A DNA stretch of 64,000 nucleotides from the NCBI RefSeq assembly GCF_046630445.1, contig NC_092343.1, positions 138,315,501 through 138,379,500 on the forward strand, given 5' to 3'. The notes below the pieces were generated by a model, which was not told where the DNA came from, ran no database searches, and saw nothing but the letters and a program-made list of their open reading frames with translations. Below, piece by piece: positions 46,461-59,907 of the stretch (its first letter is position 1; each line of letters begins with the position of its first letter). A program made the translations under genes and the position numbers. This DNA comes from Rutidosis leptorrhynchoides (Eukaryota; Streptophyta; Magnoliopsida; Asterales; Asteraceae).

Positions 46461-49400
46461 TCACAGTGGAACATCCGAAATGACTTCATTCCTATCAACA
46501 ATACCATTAAGAGCTAATAGGTGCAGAAACCTAGGTTTATCAAAAGCCTTAGTGTAAAGGTCAGCCCTTTGGTCTGTGGTACCTATCCTCTTAACCTCAA
46601 TAATCTTTTTCTCATGACAGTCCCTAATAAAGTGATACTTAACTCCTATGTGCTTAGTCTTAGAATGTTGTACATGATTCTTATTCACGACAATAGCAGT
46701 GGTATTATCAATAAAAAGTGGGGTGTGAGAAATTCTTATGCCAAAGTCATGAAGATATTGTTGGGTCTAGACAACTTGAGAACAGCAACTAGCAGCAGCA
46801 ATGTATTCAGCTTCACATGTGGAAAGGGCAACTGCAGTTTGTTTCTTGCATTACCATGTCACCAACTGTTCGCCAAGGAACTGGCATCCTCCTGATGTAG
46901 ACTTGTTGTTGATCTTGCAACCTGCATAATCTGAGTCACAGTACGCCTTCAGATTGAAATCTTGCTTGTTTGAAAACCATATACCAAGAGTCAGAGTGTG
47001 CAAGAGATAACATAGAATTCTTTTGGCAGCTGTCAGATGAACAGTATTCGGCTTAACTTGATATCTTGCGCAGAGACACGTTGCGAACATTATATCTTGC
47101 TGTGACGCAGTGAGATACATGAGCGATCCGATGATTGCTCGATAGTAACTTGGCTTAACTGGCACCCCCTCACAATCTAGTGAAATCCCGTAATTTACAG
47201 CTAGTGGGGTGAAGGCTGGTTGTTCATGGGTCATACTAAACCGTGTTAGTATATCGTTGACATATTTTGCTTGGTGGCAAAAGATGCCGTCATCTGTCTG
47301 CTCTACTTGGAGACCAAGAAAATAGTGTAAAAGACCCAATTTGCTCATTTCAAATTCATCCTTCATAACTTGTTCGAACTCATCGACAAGTTCTTGGTTC
47401 GTGGAACTAAAAATGATATCGTCAACATAGAACTGCACTAAGATTATCACGCCATCTTGAACTTTGGTGAAAAAAGTACAATCAACCGCGCCCATTTGAT
47501 AACCTTTTTCAATTAAGTAGCTGGAAAGTCTTCCGTACCAAGCTCGCAGGGCTTGATGCAATCCATAAAGGGCTCTCTTCAACTGATACTTTGTCAAGAT
47601 GAAGATGATCTTCAAAACATGGTGGTTGTGTAACGTAGACTCTTTCATTAAGCTTTCCATAAAGAAACGCACTATTCACATCCATTTGATACACTTTAAA
47701 CTTCATGTACGAGGCAAAAGCCAACAAAATTCGAATAGCTTCCAATCTAGCAATAGGTGCAAAGACCTCATCATAGTCGAATTCAAGGTCATGTTGATAG
47801 CCTTTATCCACAAGTCTAGCTTTGTTCCGGATAACTTACCGTCTTCATCGTACTTACACTTCAACACCCACTTGAGATCAACATGCTTGACCCCTTGTGG
47901 TGGATTAACTAACTTCCAAACATCTAGACGGTGAAACTACTGAATTTCTTCTTGCATGGCATCCACCCATTCTATATGCTTTAACGCTTCTCTTGTTGTC
48001 TTCGACTCAATCTTTGAAATATGACAAGCATATTCAAAGAATGCAGCAGCAGCAGTCATATGTGTATTAACCTATCCATTAATCTGGACTTGTCTTCTCA
48101 TGCGGACACTTGCGTTAGGATCACTAATAATGTTCTCTATTGGATGAGCAACTGTAGTTCTAGGAACTGGTTGCGTAGGAACTTGAATTACCGGTGGTAA
48201 ATTCATTCCATCAGCATCCTCATCTTCAGGTTCTGAATTTTCACTTGCCACATCTGATTCACATGTATCATAAACATGTTCAGTTTCAGGATCTGATTCA
48301 TGAATAGGAGTAACAGGAACTGTTGTTTGAACTGGAGCTGAATCTGATGTTTCTTTACTATTCAGCAAGTCAAACAGTACTTGCAATTCTACCTCATTTT
48401 CCACTGGATCCGGAGCTAGTTTGAAGGAATCAATCAACTCATCATAATTATAGATCCATGGATGACTCTTAGGAGTAACTTTTGGAACATGTCGCTGAAC
48501 ATCGACTTCAGACCATTCTTCAACACATCTGGTTTCATTGTTGAAAACCCGCTTGTTAGGAGAACTGTACCCAAGAAACACACCTGTAACAACCTTAGCA
48601 TCGAATTTGTTACCAAGTTGTCTCTTCATAATTGTACATGGAGCACCAAATGTTTCAAGATTCTTCAACGTAGGTTTCCTTCCATGCAACAATTCATAAC
48701 ATGTTTTCCCTAACTGTTTCACTGTTAAAACTCGATTCATAGTATAACAAGCATTTGCAACTGCCTCACTCCAAAAATGAACTGGTAAGGATGAATCAGC
48801 CAGCATTGTTCTCGCTATTTCAATCAAAATACGATTCTTCCTCTCAGCAACTCCATTCATTTGAGGTGTATAAGGTGAACTAAATTGTATGCTAATGCCT
48901 TTGTTAATACAGAAACCTGCAAATTACTGGTTTTTGAACTCTGTACCATTATCACAACGAATCTTCTAAACTTTTAGATTGAAACTTGTTTCCAGCCTGG
49001 TTATCAGTACTTTAAGATTCTCAAATGTCTCAGATTTCTCTTTCATAAACATCACCCAAGAAAATCTTGAATAATCATCAGTAACAACCAAGAAATATTT
49101 GCTTCCATCAATGCTTTCATAACGAATTGGACCAAAAAGATCCATGTGCAGCAATTCAAGTAGAGCAGAAATCGGGTTGTACTTAATCAGCTTGTGAGCT
49201 TTCTTCTTTTGCTTTCCCTTTTTACACGGAATGCACATATCTGGAATTAAAAAATTCTTAACATCAACACCATCAACAAGATTATTGTGAACAAGATGAT
49301 TCATTTGAAACAAAAGCTTGATGAGTTGCGAACGTAGACGTTGCAACATTCATGTCTAACACATACAAATCACCCTGCCTTGGAGCTTTCATTAGAATCA

Positions 49401-49800
49401 TTTCCGGTGGAATCACAAATTTTGGTTTCAACATGTAACTGAAGTCATTATCAAAGGAAAAATTGAATGTCTTCTCACAGATTTGTGACACCGACAACAA
49501 GTTGTTAGCTAACTCTTGACAATAGTTCACTTTGTCAAAACTAACTTTCTCATTCTTGATCAAACCCTGAGCAATAATATGACCACCCTTATCTCCCGCA
49601 AAAGCAACAAAGCCTCCTTTAACAGGTTGAACTTTCGAAAGAAGCGATAGTTATCCTGTTATATGCCTTGAAGCGCTGCTATCCACTATCCAGGTGTTAT
49701 TTGCAGGTACCCTGGTTCCCTGCACACATTAAGTAAAAGATTAGTTGAAAATGGGAACCCACGCCCGAATGGCAGTAGGTTTTCCATTGGATCCCATAGC
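46461..49800 (-). pseudogene. pol: G: copia Pol (protease, integrase, RT, RNase H), decayed
   Basis: The order PR-INT-RT-RH marks Ty1/copia. The protease site (about 49660-49690) reads WIVDSSASRHITG, with DSS in place of the usual DSG. Integrase (49349-48072) keeps its DDE residues in LLHMDLFGP, RCDNGTEF and MNGVAERKN. RT (47811-46851) keeps FYVDDIIF but has a frameshift near 47600. RNase H (46850-46461) keeps STCEAEY and the KHIGVKYHFIRD tail. At least five premature stops, mostly CAG/CAA to TAG/TAA, break the frame. The element cannot make active enzyme. Confidence 0.92.
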
Positions 49801-52800
49801 TTAAAATTCCATCCATTTCCCATTTGAGTCAGGAGGATTTTCAATACAAGTAATCACTACTTTCGTTGGCTTAGCAGAGTCATTTTGAGTCTTATCACCA
49901 GACTTCTTAGTTTTCCTTTTCCTCAAAGTTGAGTTTTTAGGAACATATGACTTTGCCTTGGGAGAATCGGTCTTTTTCTGTTCAGAATCGCTCGTGACTT
50001 TAGGATTGACATCATTTATCTTCACGTCTTTTGATGTGTCCTTAGTCTCGACATCCTTTTTGGAACCTTCAGCCTTGATAAACATTGTCGTGGCTTCCTT
50101 GTTAGGGGTTGCTGATCTGCTAGAATTTGATTCTTGATGAACATTCTGACACAAATCAACTCTATGCCTTTGAGATTGATGATTTCTAGGACATAAAAGT
50201 CTGATATGTACATGTATACCACATGTATAACATTGACGATATTCCCTAGAGTATCGTGGGTAATCTGAGTTTTCATTTGAAAAACTCTGGGTATTATGAG
50301 GAACAGAAGAATCATTTGATTGTTCTTTTGAGATATGTCTTGTTGTAGCAATAGGAGTTTGTCTATTTGCAAACCTTGGATTCATTAAAATCCTAATCGG
50401 TTGCGTAGGTGTTATCACCTTCCTTTTCTCAGTATTACTCCCAAGACCATCTTTCTTATCTTCCTCATGGTCAAACTGTCCATCAACAGGTTCATTAGAA
50501 GTCTCATCATCAGATGATTTGGACTTCTTGTTTTTCTCAACACAGTCTTCATAACTAGGTGGGACGCATTCTTCAGGTTTACCATCCGAAACATTGGCAT
50601 TAATATATTGGTGCTTAAACGGAGCTGAAGCAGAACTAAGTCCAAGTCCTGAAACAGGACCATGCCCAAGCCCTTTTCCCTTTGGATCATTTAAGTCCAA
50701 AATCAGTTCATTCCATTGAGAAGCACTAGCCCAACATTTCATTTTAATTGACAAAGCCTCAAAATCAGCCTTAAGGCATTCATTTTCCTTTTTTAATTCA
50801 TTGATTGTGTCAACACGTTTAATTAAGGCCTAGTTAATATCAAAGTTATAGCATTTTAAATCATGAATTTGCTGTTTATACACTTTAATATTTTCTTTGA
50901 GCTCATTTTCTAGTTTTAGTATTACTAAATTAGCCTGTAATTTATCTTTTACTTCTTGATGAGCTTTTGTTTGTTTATCTACCTCGGCCTTAAGTTCAAC
51001 GCATTTAGCACATTCAATAGATTCAACAGTAGGTATGTCAGAAGATACCTGATTAGCCTTGTTGGCCGATGATGTCTCCGCCATACATGCATAGTAGACA
51101 GGACATTTTGTATCCTCGTTCTCATCGTCTGAAGAGTCTGTAACAAAACCTGATGAAGCAGCATCTCTACCTCTATAGCTTTGTTCCAAAGAATCCCAAA
51201 TACTCTTTGCACTTGTAAATCCAGAAAACTTTGCTCTTTCACTTTCAGGAAGACACATCATCAAAAAGTCTACCGCTTGCTTATTCATTTTCTCAAATTC
51301 TGTCTGTTCTGGCAAATTCGAACTTTATTCTTCAACTGATTCTTGGACTGACGTCTTAGAACTTGAATCTTTTACACTCTCTGAGAAAATCTTAGCTTCA
51401 TCTTGTCGTATACACCATTGTCTTTCTGATTCTAAATCGGATTCTGTGTCTTCTGAGCTAGAACTTTCTATATCTGATCCTTCACCCATGAGTACTAACA
51501 TTTCCATTTCGATCGCGATCATTCTCCTCTATTCTTCTATTTCAGTATCGTAATCAATCTTCGGTTCAACAGATTCTGCTATCTCACGGTTACTAGATTC
51601 TTCAAAAATTGATGTATCGCCATACTTGTACTTCCAACTGCTATAGAAATATTCTTCTGAAGAAGTTGGAGAAACGCTTCCGGACTCTGGTGTTCGTGGA
51701 ACTGAATCACGTGCCTTCTTAAATTTATCTCGAACTCTCTTCTGTACTTTTTCTTTACGAATAGTACGGACCATTGCTTCAGCTCGATCTGCACGCGCTA
51801 TCAGTTTATCTAGCAGTTCTTGATCAGATATTCTTCTTGGTTTAACATCAGTGATCTTGGCTACATTAGCATTAATCTGATTCTCATTCACATTTAACTT
51901 GATTGACCAGTCGTCATCATCACCATGAATAACTACTAACGCTTTGTTCGGACTCTCGTTATTATCAGAATTGTTTCCTTTCTCACCTTCGGTGATGCAA
52001 ACTTCTCGCTTTGTTGTTTCATTAAATGAGTTATTTCTTCGATAACTTTGACTTCTGAATGGATTGTGATTTCCTTGCTTCTTTTGTTTGGTACACTATC
52101 TTGAGAAGTGACCTTGTTCACTGCAATTGTAGCATGTCACGCTATTCATGTCAAAACCTAACTTTGTATCCTTGTTCAGACTAATGGGTCTCCCTGTTCT
52201 GTCTTCATAGTCTCTAGTCCTTCTCACAAGATTAGCCATACCCCACATAATATCCATTCTCTCTGCTTCATTCTTGTCAAGCTGATGATAATCTTCTGTA
52301 GTTAAATGAATGTTTCCAACTCGACCGTCAAGATAACTATCATATGCGTTCACGAGACTTGTTAATAAATCCATATCTTCACTAATTGTCTCTTTCCCAG
52401 CTTTACAAATGTTTTCAATCTTGAATGCAGACAATAAATCAGTTGCAGTAGGAGTAGCTATTTGTTTATTAACTTGTGAAGTTGGTTACGACTGTGTATT
52501 AAGAGAACATGGTGAAACTTGTGGTGGTTGCTGAACATTCGAAGAACTTGCATTCAATCCATACTTGGTAAGGTTATTAGCAGTAAACGTAGTTGGCAAT
52601 GGTGCATGTGCAGTCTTTGTCGGTGCGTAACCAGGTGGGCAATACATAGTGGTGTCTTGATATTGCTTTCCCTTCTTTAACTTATTCATAAGTTCTAATT
52701 CTTCTTCTTGAAGTCTTGAAATAAATGAGTTGACAGTTGCTGTAGCTAATTCTCCACTAGTCATCATCCTTAAGAGGAAACCATTCAACTCCAAAGGAAG

Positions 52801-53324
52801 TGATCCAGCCAAACATACAACTTTGTCTTTCTCCTCGATATTCACATCATGCTTGTGAAGTTCAGCAAGCAAATGACGATACCTCTCCACTAACTCTGTC
52901 ATTGATTCACCATTCTGCTAGTGAAACCTATCAAACTCAGTGCTCAACTCAAGACCTTTCCTTCCTCTAAATGCAGTGTTCCCTTCATTGAACGTTCTCA
53001 ACGCTTCCCAAACCTTGAACGAATTTTCATGACACAGAAACTGATGAAAGATAGGTCCATCAAGAGCACTAGTCAAATTACAGTACATCTTCTTCTCCAG
53101 ATTGTATTCTTAACGTTCTTCAGTTGGCATGTTATGAAGAGTGTACAACTCATTCGTAACTGATGATCTCGGCCATTTGAATTTCGTCTCAATGTACTTC
53201 CATAACATGGTGTCTTGACCATCTGACCAAATCCTAAATCTTGATTTCCACGTCGAATAGTTATCCATAGACATAAGTCTAGGACATTCCGTTCCGCTAC
53301 CTGACTCACTTTCTGCCATCAGCA
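49801..53324 (-). pseudogene. gag: G: extended Sirevirus-type Gag, decayed
   Basis: It begins MLMAESESGSG, with the first base of the ATG shared with the F insertion site at 53325. The N-terminal copia Gag domain follows (NYSTWKSRFRIWSDGQ, then KVWEALRTF, then LPLELNGFLLRMM). The first zinc knuckle (CYNCSEQGHFSR, about 52110) is cut by TAG where its last cysteine is due. Downstream a second Gag-like motif (ESERAKFSGFTSAKSIWDSL, about 51190-51250), a coiled coil (51000-50850) and a second, intact zinc knuckle (CYTCGIHVHIRLLCP, about 50210) appear. A long Gag with a coiled coil is typical of Sireviruses. Several stops and frameshifts make it non-functional. Confidence 0.85.
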
Positions 53325-55757
53325 TGTAACATCCCGCATTTTTCCGTTAATTCATTTTAACGCCCGTCTTTTTTTTAGATAATATCTTTCGTTATCTAAA
53401 TTCGTATCTTCCGTTGACTAACGTTCTTGAGATTTCCGTTATTTAATTATAACATCACTCGTTTACTCTAGCATTTTTAAAATATTCGTTCGGTTAATTC
53501 ACGCACCCGCATCCAAATTTGAGGGACTAGTTATGCCACTTGACCAAAGAGGTGACTAGTGGTTGGCCAGTCAACCACCTCACCACCTCCACTCATTCAT
53601 TCATCATCTCTTTCTCTTTTCTTACTTCCCTTTTTCTCTCAACTCACACAAACAAGGATTCATCATCTAATTCGGATCTAGGAAGCTCACAACAAATCCG
53701 ACTACATATTCTTGATCCTCTCTTCATCCTCTACGTTTTGATACTAATTTCATCTCTTTTGGGTAACATTTCTAAAACTCTAGATTTCATGTTCTTAGTG
53801 TTTTTGACTTGAAATGGTGTTAATTAGTGTCTATGGCTTAAGTCTAACATGAATATGTGTTTGGTTTGCTCGATTTGTTACTTTGAGTAACTAGTTTGAA
53901 TATGAAAAATGGGTGTGTTTAATCTTGAGTTTTGAGTGATTAAATGTTGTTTAAATATTAAAGTTCATGTATTAAATGTGTTACTAGCATCATTAGCTTC
54001 AATTTGATGTGTTGGTTGATTTAGAAAAGCTTCATTTGCAAAATGGTTGAATTCATGATTTTGGTTAGGGTTTGATGAACTTTAAAACAAACTTTTGACG
54101 CATTGAATGCTATAAAATGTTGTTAGTAAGTGTTTAGTTGTATTGTATGTTTCATTACCTTCAAAACGGCGTATCGTATGTGTAAATTGAATTCCCGAGT
54201 CAAGAAATGCGTTTTATGAACTTGAAACTTTGATTATGAACATTTAACGATCATTTATTGAGGTTTTCATTGTTGTTAACAATGGATTTGATTGATGAAA
54301 TGTGTTTAGTTTTATTCCTCGTTAAATACCTTTCCAACGATATAAGATACGTGTTTTGAATGTTTACGTTTCATAAGTTATGGTTGTTTGAAGTTGGATT
54401 CGTGCTTGAGTGTTCAAAAACTGCCAGACTTGCTGAACAGACATTCTGAGCGCCGCTCAGGATTCTGGAGCGCCACTCCGGGCCCCGGCTGTCCAAAAAT
54501 GCATATTTTCGTTTAATTCTAACTATGCTACGCACCCCCGATCAACATGAAACTTGGCCAACATGCTTATATATGATTAAAAACCTTAGAAAAATTGTCG
54601 GATACCCGATCCGACCCTATTGACTTTTTCGTTGACTTCGACCAAGTTTGACTTTTAGTCAAACTTAACAAAACACTTATGCAATCGTTCTAATCTTCTT
54701 TTATACTTGATTCTTGCATGAAACTTGACAACGTGACTCACATGCTATTTAATCGAGTCGTAACGAGCCATATGACTAATTGAACACATTTCGCCTGACC
54801 TTGTGTCGTAATCGGTTAATTGATACAACTTACTTGTTTAAGTCAAGGCTAAACAACTTTCATGCACACGTTTACTTTGTGAAGTACCTTTATACTCGTG
54901 CACCCGAGGTGAGATCATAGTCCCACCTTTTCAACAACTTTTATTCTTTTAAATCGTGGGCTGAGAAACATATACTTTGTTATATCTTGTACTACTTACT
55001 TTTATGATTTGAACACATGTACAAAGAAACAAACATACCACAGCGAGTTTAAACAAAAATCCTCAATTCAATTATCATTAGTTACACTTGCAGGGTGTAA
55101 GTGTGAGCGTGAACTTATGTTGTGTGGATCCATGCGGGCTAGACGTGCCCTCATTCAGACGGTTCGCTACTATCAGGGATGAAATATATTTTCGATTTTA
55201 GTATATGTTCTAACACTACGTAACAGGGTACTAAACAGTAAAGTTTTGATAATTGGGTGCTCGCGAACTTACTTTTGGAATGCAAATGATTTGGAAAATC
55301 AACTATATTAAATCTTGCGGTTAAAAAACAACGTTTATTAACACACCTATGATTTCACCAACATTTTTCGTTGACAGTTTTCTATATGTTTCTCAGGTTC
55401 ATACTTGGCTACTTGATACATGCTTCCGCACACTTTGATTACTTGCTTGGAGTTAAGCATACATGCATACGCTAGCGATAACACTTTTGGATTCAAACTA
55501 AGCATACATACTTACGCTATTTATAGCAACCGTGATTTTAAACTTATTATGTCGCAAGTTATTTCATTTATACTTTACAACTTTTGTAAACTTAAACTTG
55601 TTGTCGAACCGTTTGGTAAACTAAACTTTGTAAATCTTGTACGTTTCAAATGAATGCGACATAATTTTGGTCAAACGCGTCTCATATAGGGACTATGGCC
55701 ACGTAACGGGACCTAAGTTAAAGACGCCGTCAATGACGATTTTTTCGGGTCACTACA
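53325..55757 (+). mobile_element. F: 5' LTR
   Basis: It starts TGTAACATCCCGCATTTTTC and ends GGGTCACTACA, immediately before a primer site, giving a 2,433-bp LTR with TG...CA ends. It is inserted at the very start of the G gag gene; CAGCA (53320-53324) is the expected target duplication, but the other end is outside the window. It includes a GC-rich palindrome at 54446-54460. ORFs inside are not supported. Confidence 0.85.
54446..54460. repeat. F LTR: GC-rich palindrome
   Basis: CTGAGCG-C-CGCTCAG is a perfect 7-bp inverted repeat, followed by a partial copy GAGCGCCACTCCGGG (54468-54482) in an otherwise AT-rich LTR. Confidence 0.7.
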
Positions 55758-55759
55758 GA

Positions 55760-55771
55760 TGGTGTCAGAGC
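55760..55771 (+). promoter_or_regulatory. F: primer binding site (initiator Met tRNA)
   Basis: TGGTGTCAGAGC differs at one base from TGGTATCAGAGC and lies two bases after the LTR end. The leader GCATTAGTGTGTCTGACAGAG and GCATTAGTGAATCTAGACT follows, as in A, C, D and E. Confidence 0.8.
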
Positions 55772-56902
55772 GTTAGTTGTAGGGAACTAGGATATGCATT
55801 AGTGTGTCTGACAGAGTCGTTAGGATGCATTAGTGAATCTAGACTACAATCGGATAGTTAATCATTGCATTCTGACTTGCATTTGCTATATATAGCACTT
55901 ACTTGACTACTTGTGCATATATACTTAAACCTTTATTAGGTGAACTCCATAATGGTACCAAACTTTCATCATACGAATTCGTATTCTGCCACTTTCTGGT
56001 AACACATGTAAATTCAAGATTCATACGCGTAAGGATGACAACGACTTCATTAGTCACACTAGTTCGGGAACTCTGTCTCCCAGATTGTTATTCATCATCA
56101 TCCCAGCTCACTATTCACAAGTGCTGCAAGGTTTCCCACCGCTATGGTGATCCTCAACCATTGCCGATGTTACACCGGTGTTCCTTGCTATCTACCACTT
56201 CTTGTTACTACTACCACTACACTACGGTAGCGTACTACTCCTCATCATAATTCGTTACTCTTCTCGTACCTAAAAGAAATTATTGTTTGACTTGAACCGC
56301 ATTAACGTGAACAATCATTTATACACTTCCCTTGGGAAACACATCTTCAGAGTTGCACTAATTCTTTCGATTCAATACGAGTCACGTTAGAGATGTCGTT
56401 ACACTTGGTTCATTTTAAATCTTCACGATTACACGAACTTGAATCTATGAAGTGATGTGGGAATGGAGGTATGAGTTAGTATAATATAATGATACTCGAT
56501 CAACGTGGTTATATTATAGTAAGTCATACCAAAGTTCTAATGACTCATGATGGTGATTGGACTCGATCAACCTAATCACCACCATGTGCCATGTACATGA
56601 CTTCATTTTTCTTGTTGGATATCCGAAAACTCCGAGAATTTTGATAACAACCATACCAGGGACACATCTTCGATTATTGTCGAACCATATTTATGCTTTC
56701 GAATGAATGACAAATTCTTTCAACTTCAAAACATACGTTATATGTGTATACTATCTCGTCTTCACGCAGTTTTATCGACGAGCTATAGAATACTTGGTAT
56801 GCTCATATCGAGGCGGAAACTTCTCTCGCATTGCACTCGTACTTCCGTTTAAGGAGATCTTTTATTCTAAATTCTCAATGGAGTGAGAGACTCTTCACAT
56901 TA
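55772..56902 (+). mobile_element. F: internal region, cut by E
   Basis: Leader, then about 1 kb without a supportable gene. The 115-codon ORF at 55903-56250 has no homology I can recognise and its composition looks non-coding. The SL1/SL2 pair is at 56470-56585. The rest of F is beyond E and outside the window, so I cannot say whether F has pol. Confidence 0.65.
56470..56585 (+). ncRNA. F: conserved double stem-loop (SL1 and SL2)
   Basis: SL1: TATAATATAA/TTATATTATA (10 bp) with loop ACTCGATCAAC. SL2: ATGATGGTGATT/AATCACCACCAT (12 bp, one mismatch) with loop GGACTCGATCAACCT. The two loops share ACTCGATCAAC. The stems differ from C, D and E but remain paired. Confidence 0.62.
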
Positions 56903-57667
56903 TGTGACGACCCGGAAATTTCCGACTAAATTTAAACTTTATCTTTATATTATTCTGACACGATAAGCAATGTTTGTTAAGTTAAATCTTAAGGATTTTA
57001 AACTATGTTTATACATTCATTTAAACCTCGACCAAATTCCAATGATTCACGAACCATTAAATGAACATATATGAATATGTATGTATATGTGTATATGTTA
57101 TAAATTGAAAATGTCAACAAAGTATTTAAATGTATAATGCTTTATATGAACGTATTTGTTTCAATATGATTATCGACGAAATTAAAAAAATATATATTAA
57201 ATGATTGAATTATCAGAAACATTGAATTATGATTACAAGTCTCTGTTGAGAGGTCCACTATGATTTGAGAAAATCTATTCCTCCTAACGATATTCGGAAT
57301 AATTTGTAAAGCTATTTATAAATAAAAATAAAAAGTGTCATTTACGAAAGTTAGACAAAAGCTAGTGGAGAATTGGTTTCCATAATATTCTATTAATCTA
57401 TTTTCAAACGTACAAAAAACGTTTTCAGTTTAAAAAGAACTTTATTATTAAAACGTATATAACTTTTATAAATATCTAGAATCACTTTTGACAACTCATT
57501 ACTTAACCAGTATAATAAATATAACGATATTTATATTTTATTTCATTAAATATATATAACGATTTAAATTAATATTATATATATTTATACACGTATTATA
57601 CATACATAGTTTTTATACTTTTACTATACTTTAACTTTACCTTTACTTTACTTTTACTTTACTTTAA

Positions 57668-57833
57668 CTTTAATAATTCACTTTAATAATTCATACTTTA
57701 ATAATTCACTTTAATAATTCATACTTTAATAATTCACTTTAATAATTCATACTTTAATAATTCACTTTAATAATTCATACTTTAATAATTCACTTTAATA
57801 ATTCATACTTTAATAATTCACTTTAATAATTCA
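57668..57833 (+). repeat. E LTR: six copies of a 28-bp tandem repeat
   Basis: The unit CTTTAATAATTCA occurs twice per 28 bases, alternately followed directly or by TA, giving about twelve half-units without visible mismatch. A CTTTA-rich tract precedes it (57615-57667). Confidence 0.92.
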
Positions 57834-58429
57834 AAAATCTATTATAAATAGAATTCAATAGGTTTCGTTATTTCATATAAACTTAAAAATATATTTATCT
57901 AAACTCTCTCAATCGATTTACATATATATATATTTGCTCTGTATTATTTCAAGATATTATTAGTATACATAAAATATTACGACGGAATGATGTCCGAGTG
58001 ATTTCAAAATAGTTTTTTTTGAATGAGTCGAAGCTAAGGAAATTATGGGTTATAGCTATGGAGGTGATGGGTATGGTTCATGGGTATGCTCGTGAGGTCA
58101 ATCTAGTGTTTATCATCTCCGTTGCGTCTACGTACTTTTCTGCAATATTGAATCTCAATATTGATACGTGAGCACTCATAACTTAACTTTTATATATCAA
58201 TAGTGTATCCCTGACTAGTGTTCGAGTATATAGGATTATGCATGCTTGTACATTCGATATTGTCATTAGATAGGTTTGTTGAATCCTGAATTAGATACAT
58301 ATGCTACTGAGATAGGGTATATGATATGCATGTCATTGGAAAGCTAGCGAAAAATTAAGAACTTTTTATTTAGATATCGAATGGTTTCGATGAACGGATT
58401 AGAAGTTATAGTCAACTGAATTTTAGTAT

Positions 58430-58640
58430 TATTGTTAAAATGATTATTATTACTATCGTCGTTATTATTTTAATAGAAATATCATTGTTATTATAAAATA
58501 TCATTATTACTATTATGTTAGTATTATCATTTTATCATAATACCATTTTTAGTAAATATAGATATTGTTATTTTTTATAGAATAATAATAATTATTATTA
58601 CAAAATAATACAACTTTTACTTATTATTATGATCAATATT
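58430..58640 (+). repeat. E LTR: ATT-rich low-complexity tract
   Basis: Interrupted ATT/TTA triplets (ATTATTATTACTATCG, TCATTATTACTATTATG). It occupies the position of the microsatellite in the C LTRs. Confidence 0.75.
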
Positions 58641-59895
58641 ATTTTATCAAATAAATAGGGGATACAAAGATATTTTTCACCACGCGTAATATAATTACAT
58701 TAATAATACTTACCACTATAGTTTTACGATATTAAGTGAACTTTATAAATTTTACTACTTAAGATATATAAAAGTATATTTTATCATATATAAACGTTAA
58801 TATAAATTTTTATTAATAAATGACTTTTATTATTATAAAATCTAATAAATATATTTAAATATATAAAACGACTATAGTTAAGTTATATAATAAACACGTA
58901 TAAATTTTAGAAGTCATTTTGGGTCAAGTTGACTTTTGTTGACTTTTGCATATTAGTCTCGAGCATTAGGATTGTGGTATACTATGACTTGACCAAAAAT
59001 TGTTAGACAAATATTGACCAACATATAAATATATATAATTAATATAGGTTCGTGAATCCGAGGCCAACCTTGCACTTGTTAAATGACGTTATATGTATTT
59101 TTACTACGAAATACAGTATGGTGAGTTTCATTTGCTCCCTTTTATATATATTTTTGGGACTGAGAATACATGTGCTGTTTTTATTAATGTTTTACGAAAT
59201 AGGCACAAGTACTAAAACTAATTCTACGTGGGTTTAAACCAGAAATATACCCTTAGCTTGGTAACATTAAACTACTTGTCTATGTACGGTAGGCGCGAAT
59301 CCTAAAGATAGATCTATTGGGCCTGACAAACCCCATCCTGACTATGGGATGCTTTAGTACTTCGAGGTTATTTTAAACACACCTGATCTGGTGTACTTCA
59401 GAGGGTAAAACATGAACGTTAAGGCTTGTTACCGGGTGCCTACAACTTATAGAATACTTTTATACACTTGCGAGTGTACATATATTTATAAACGGAAATC
59501 TTGTGGTCTATTAATATATTGAAATGATTGTTATGATAAACCTATGAACTCACCAACCTTTTGGTTGACACTTTAAAGCATGTTTATTCTCAGGTATTAA
59601 AGAAATCTTCCGCTGTGCATTAGCTCATTTTAAGGATATTACTTGGAGTCATTCATGGCATATTTTGAAAGACGTTGCATTCGAGTCATTGAGTTCATCA
59701 AGATTATTATTATGTCAATTATAGTTGGATGTATTATGAAATGGTGTGCATGCCGTCAACTTTCGTTGTAAAGAAAGTTTGTCTTTTAAAAATGAATGCA
59801 ATGTTTGTAAAATGTATCATATAGAGGTCAAATACCTCGCGATGTAATCAACTATTGTGAATCGTTTATAATGTATATGAACGGGTCCTTTCAGT

Positions 59896-59907
59896 TGGTA
59901 TCAGAGC
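59896..59907 (+). promoter_or_regulatory. E: primer binding site (initiator Met tRNA)
   Basis: TGGTATCAGAGC two bases after the LTR end at 59893. Confidence 0.93.

Larger units (their letters stand above)
56903..59893 (+). mobile_element. E: 5' LTR
   Basis: It starts TGTGACGACCCGGAAATTTCCGAC like C and ends GGGTCCTTTCA, 2,991 bp. The last 850 bp align well with C (TAGGTTCGTGAATCCGAGG, then TTTATTCTCAGGTATTAAAG, then CTTCCGCTGTGCATTAG); the middle is different. CATTA (56898-56902) is the expected target duplication; the 3' LTR is outside the window. Confidence 0.9.

Noticed and set aside
53540..53812. 90-codon ORF with hydrophobic stretch as a host gene
   Set aside because: It lies inside the F LTR, which runs unbroken from 53325 to 55757.
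55903..56250. 115-codon ORF in F as a possible gag
   Set aside because: No Gag motif, composition looks non-coding, and it does not match the small ORF of C/D/E.
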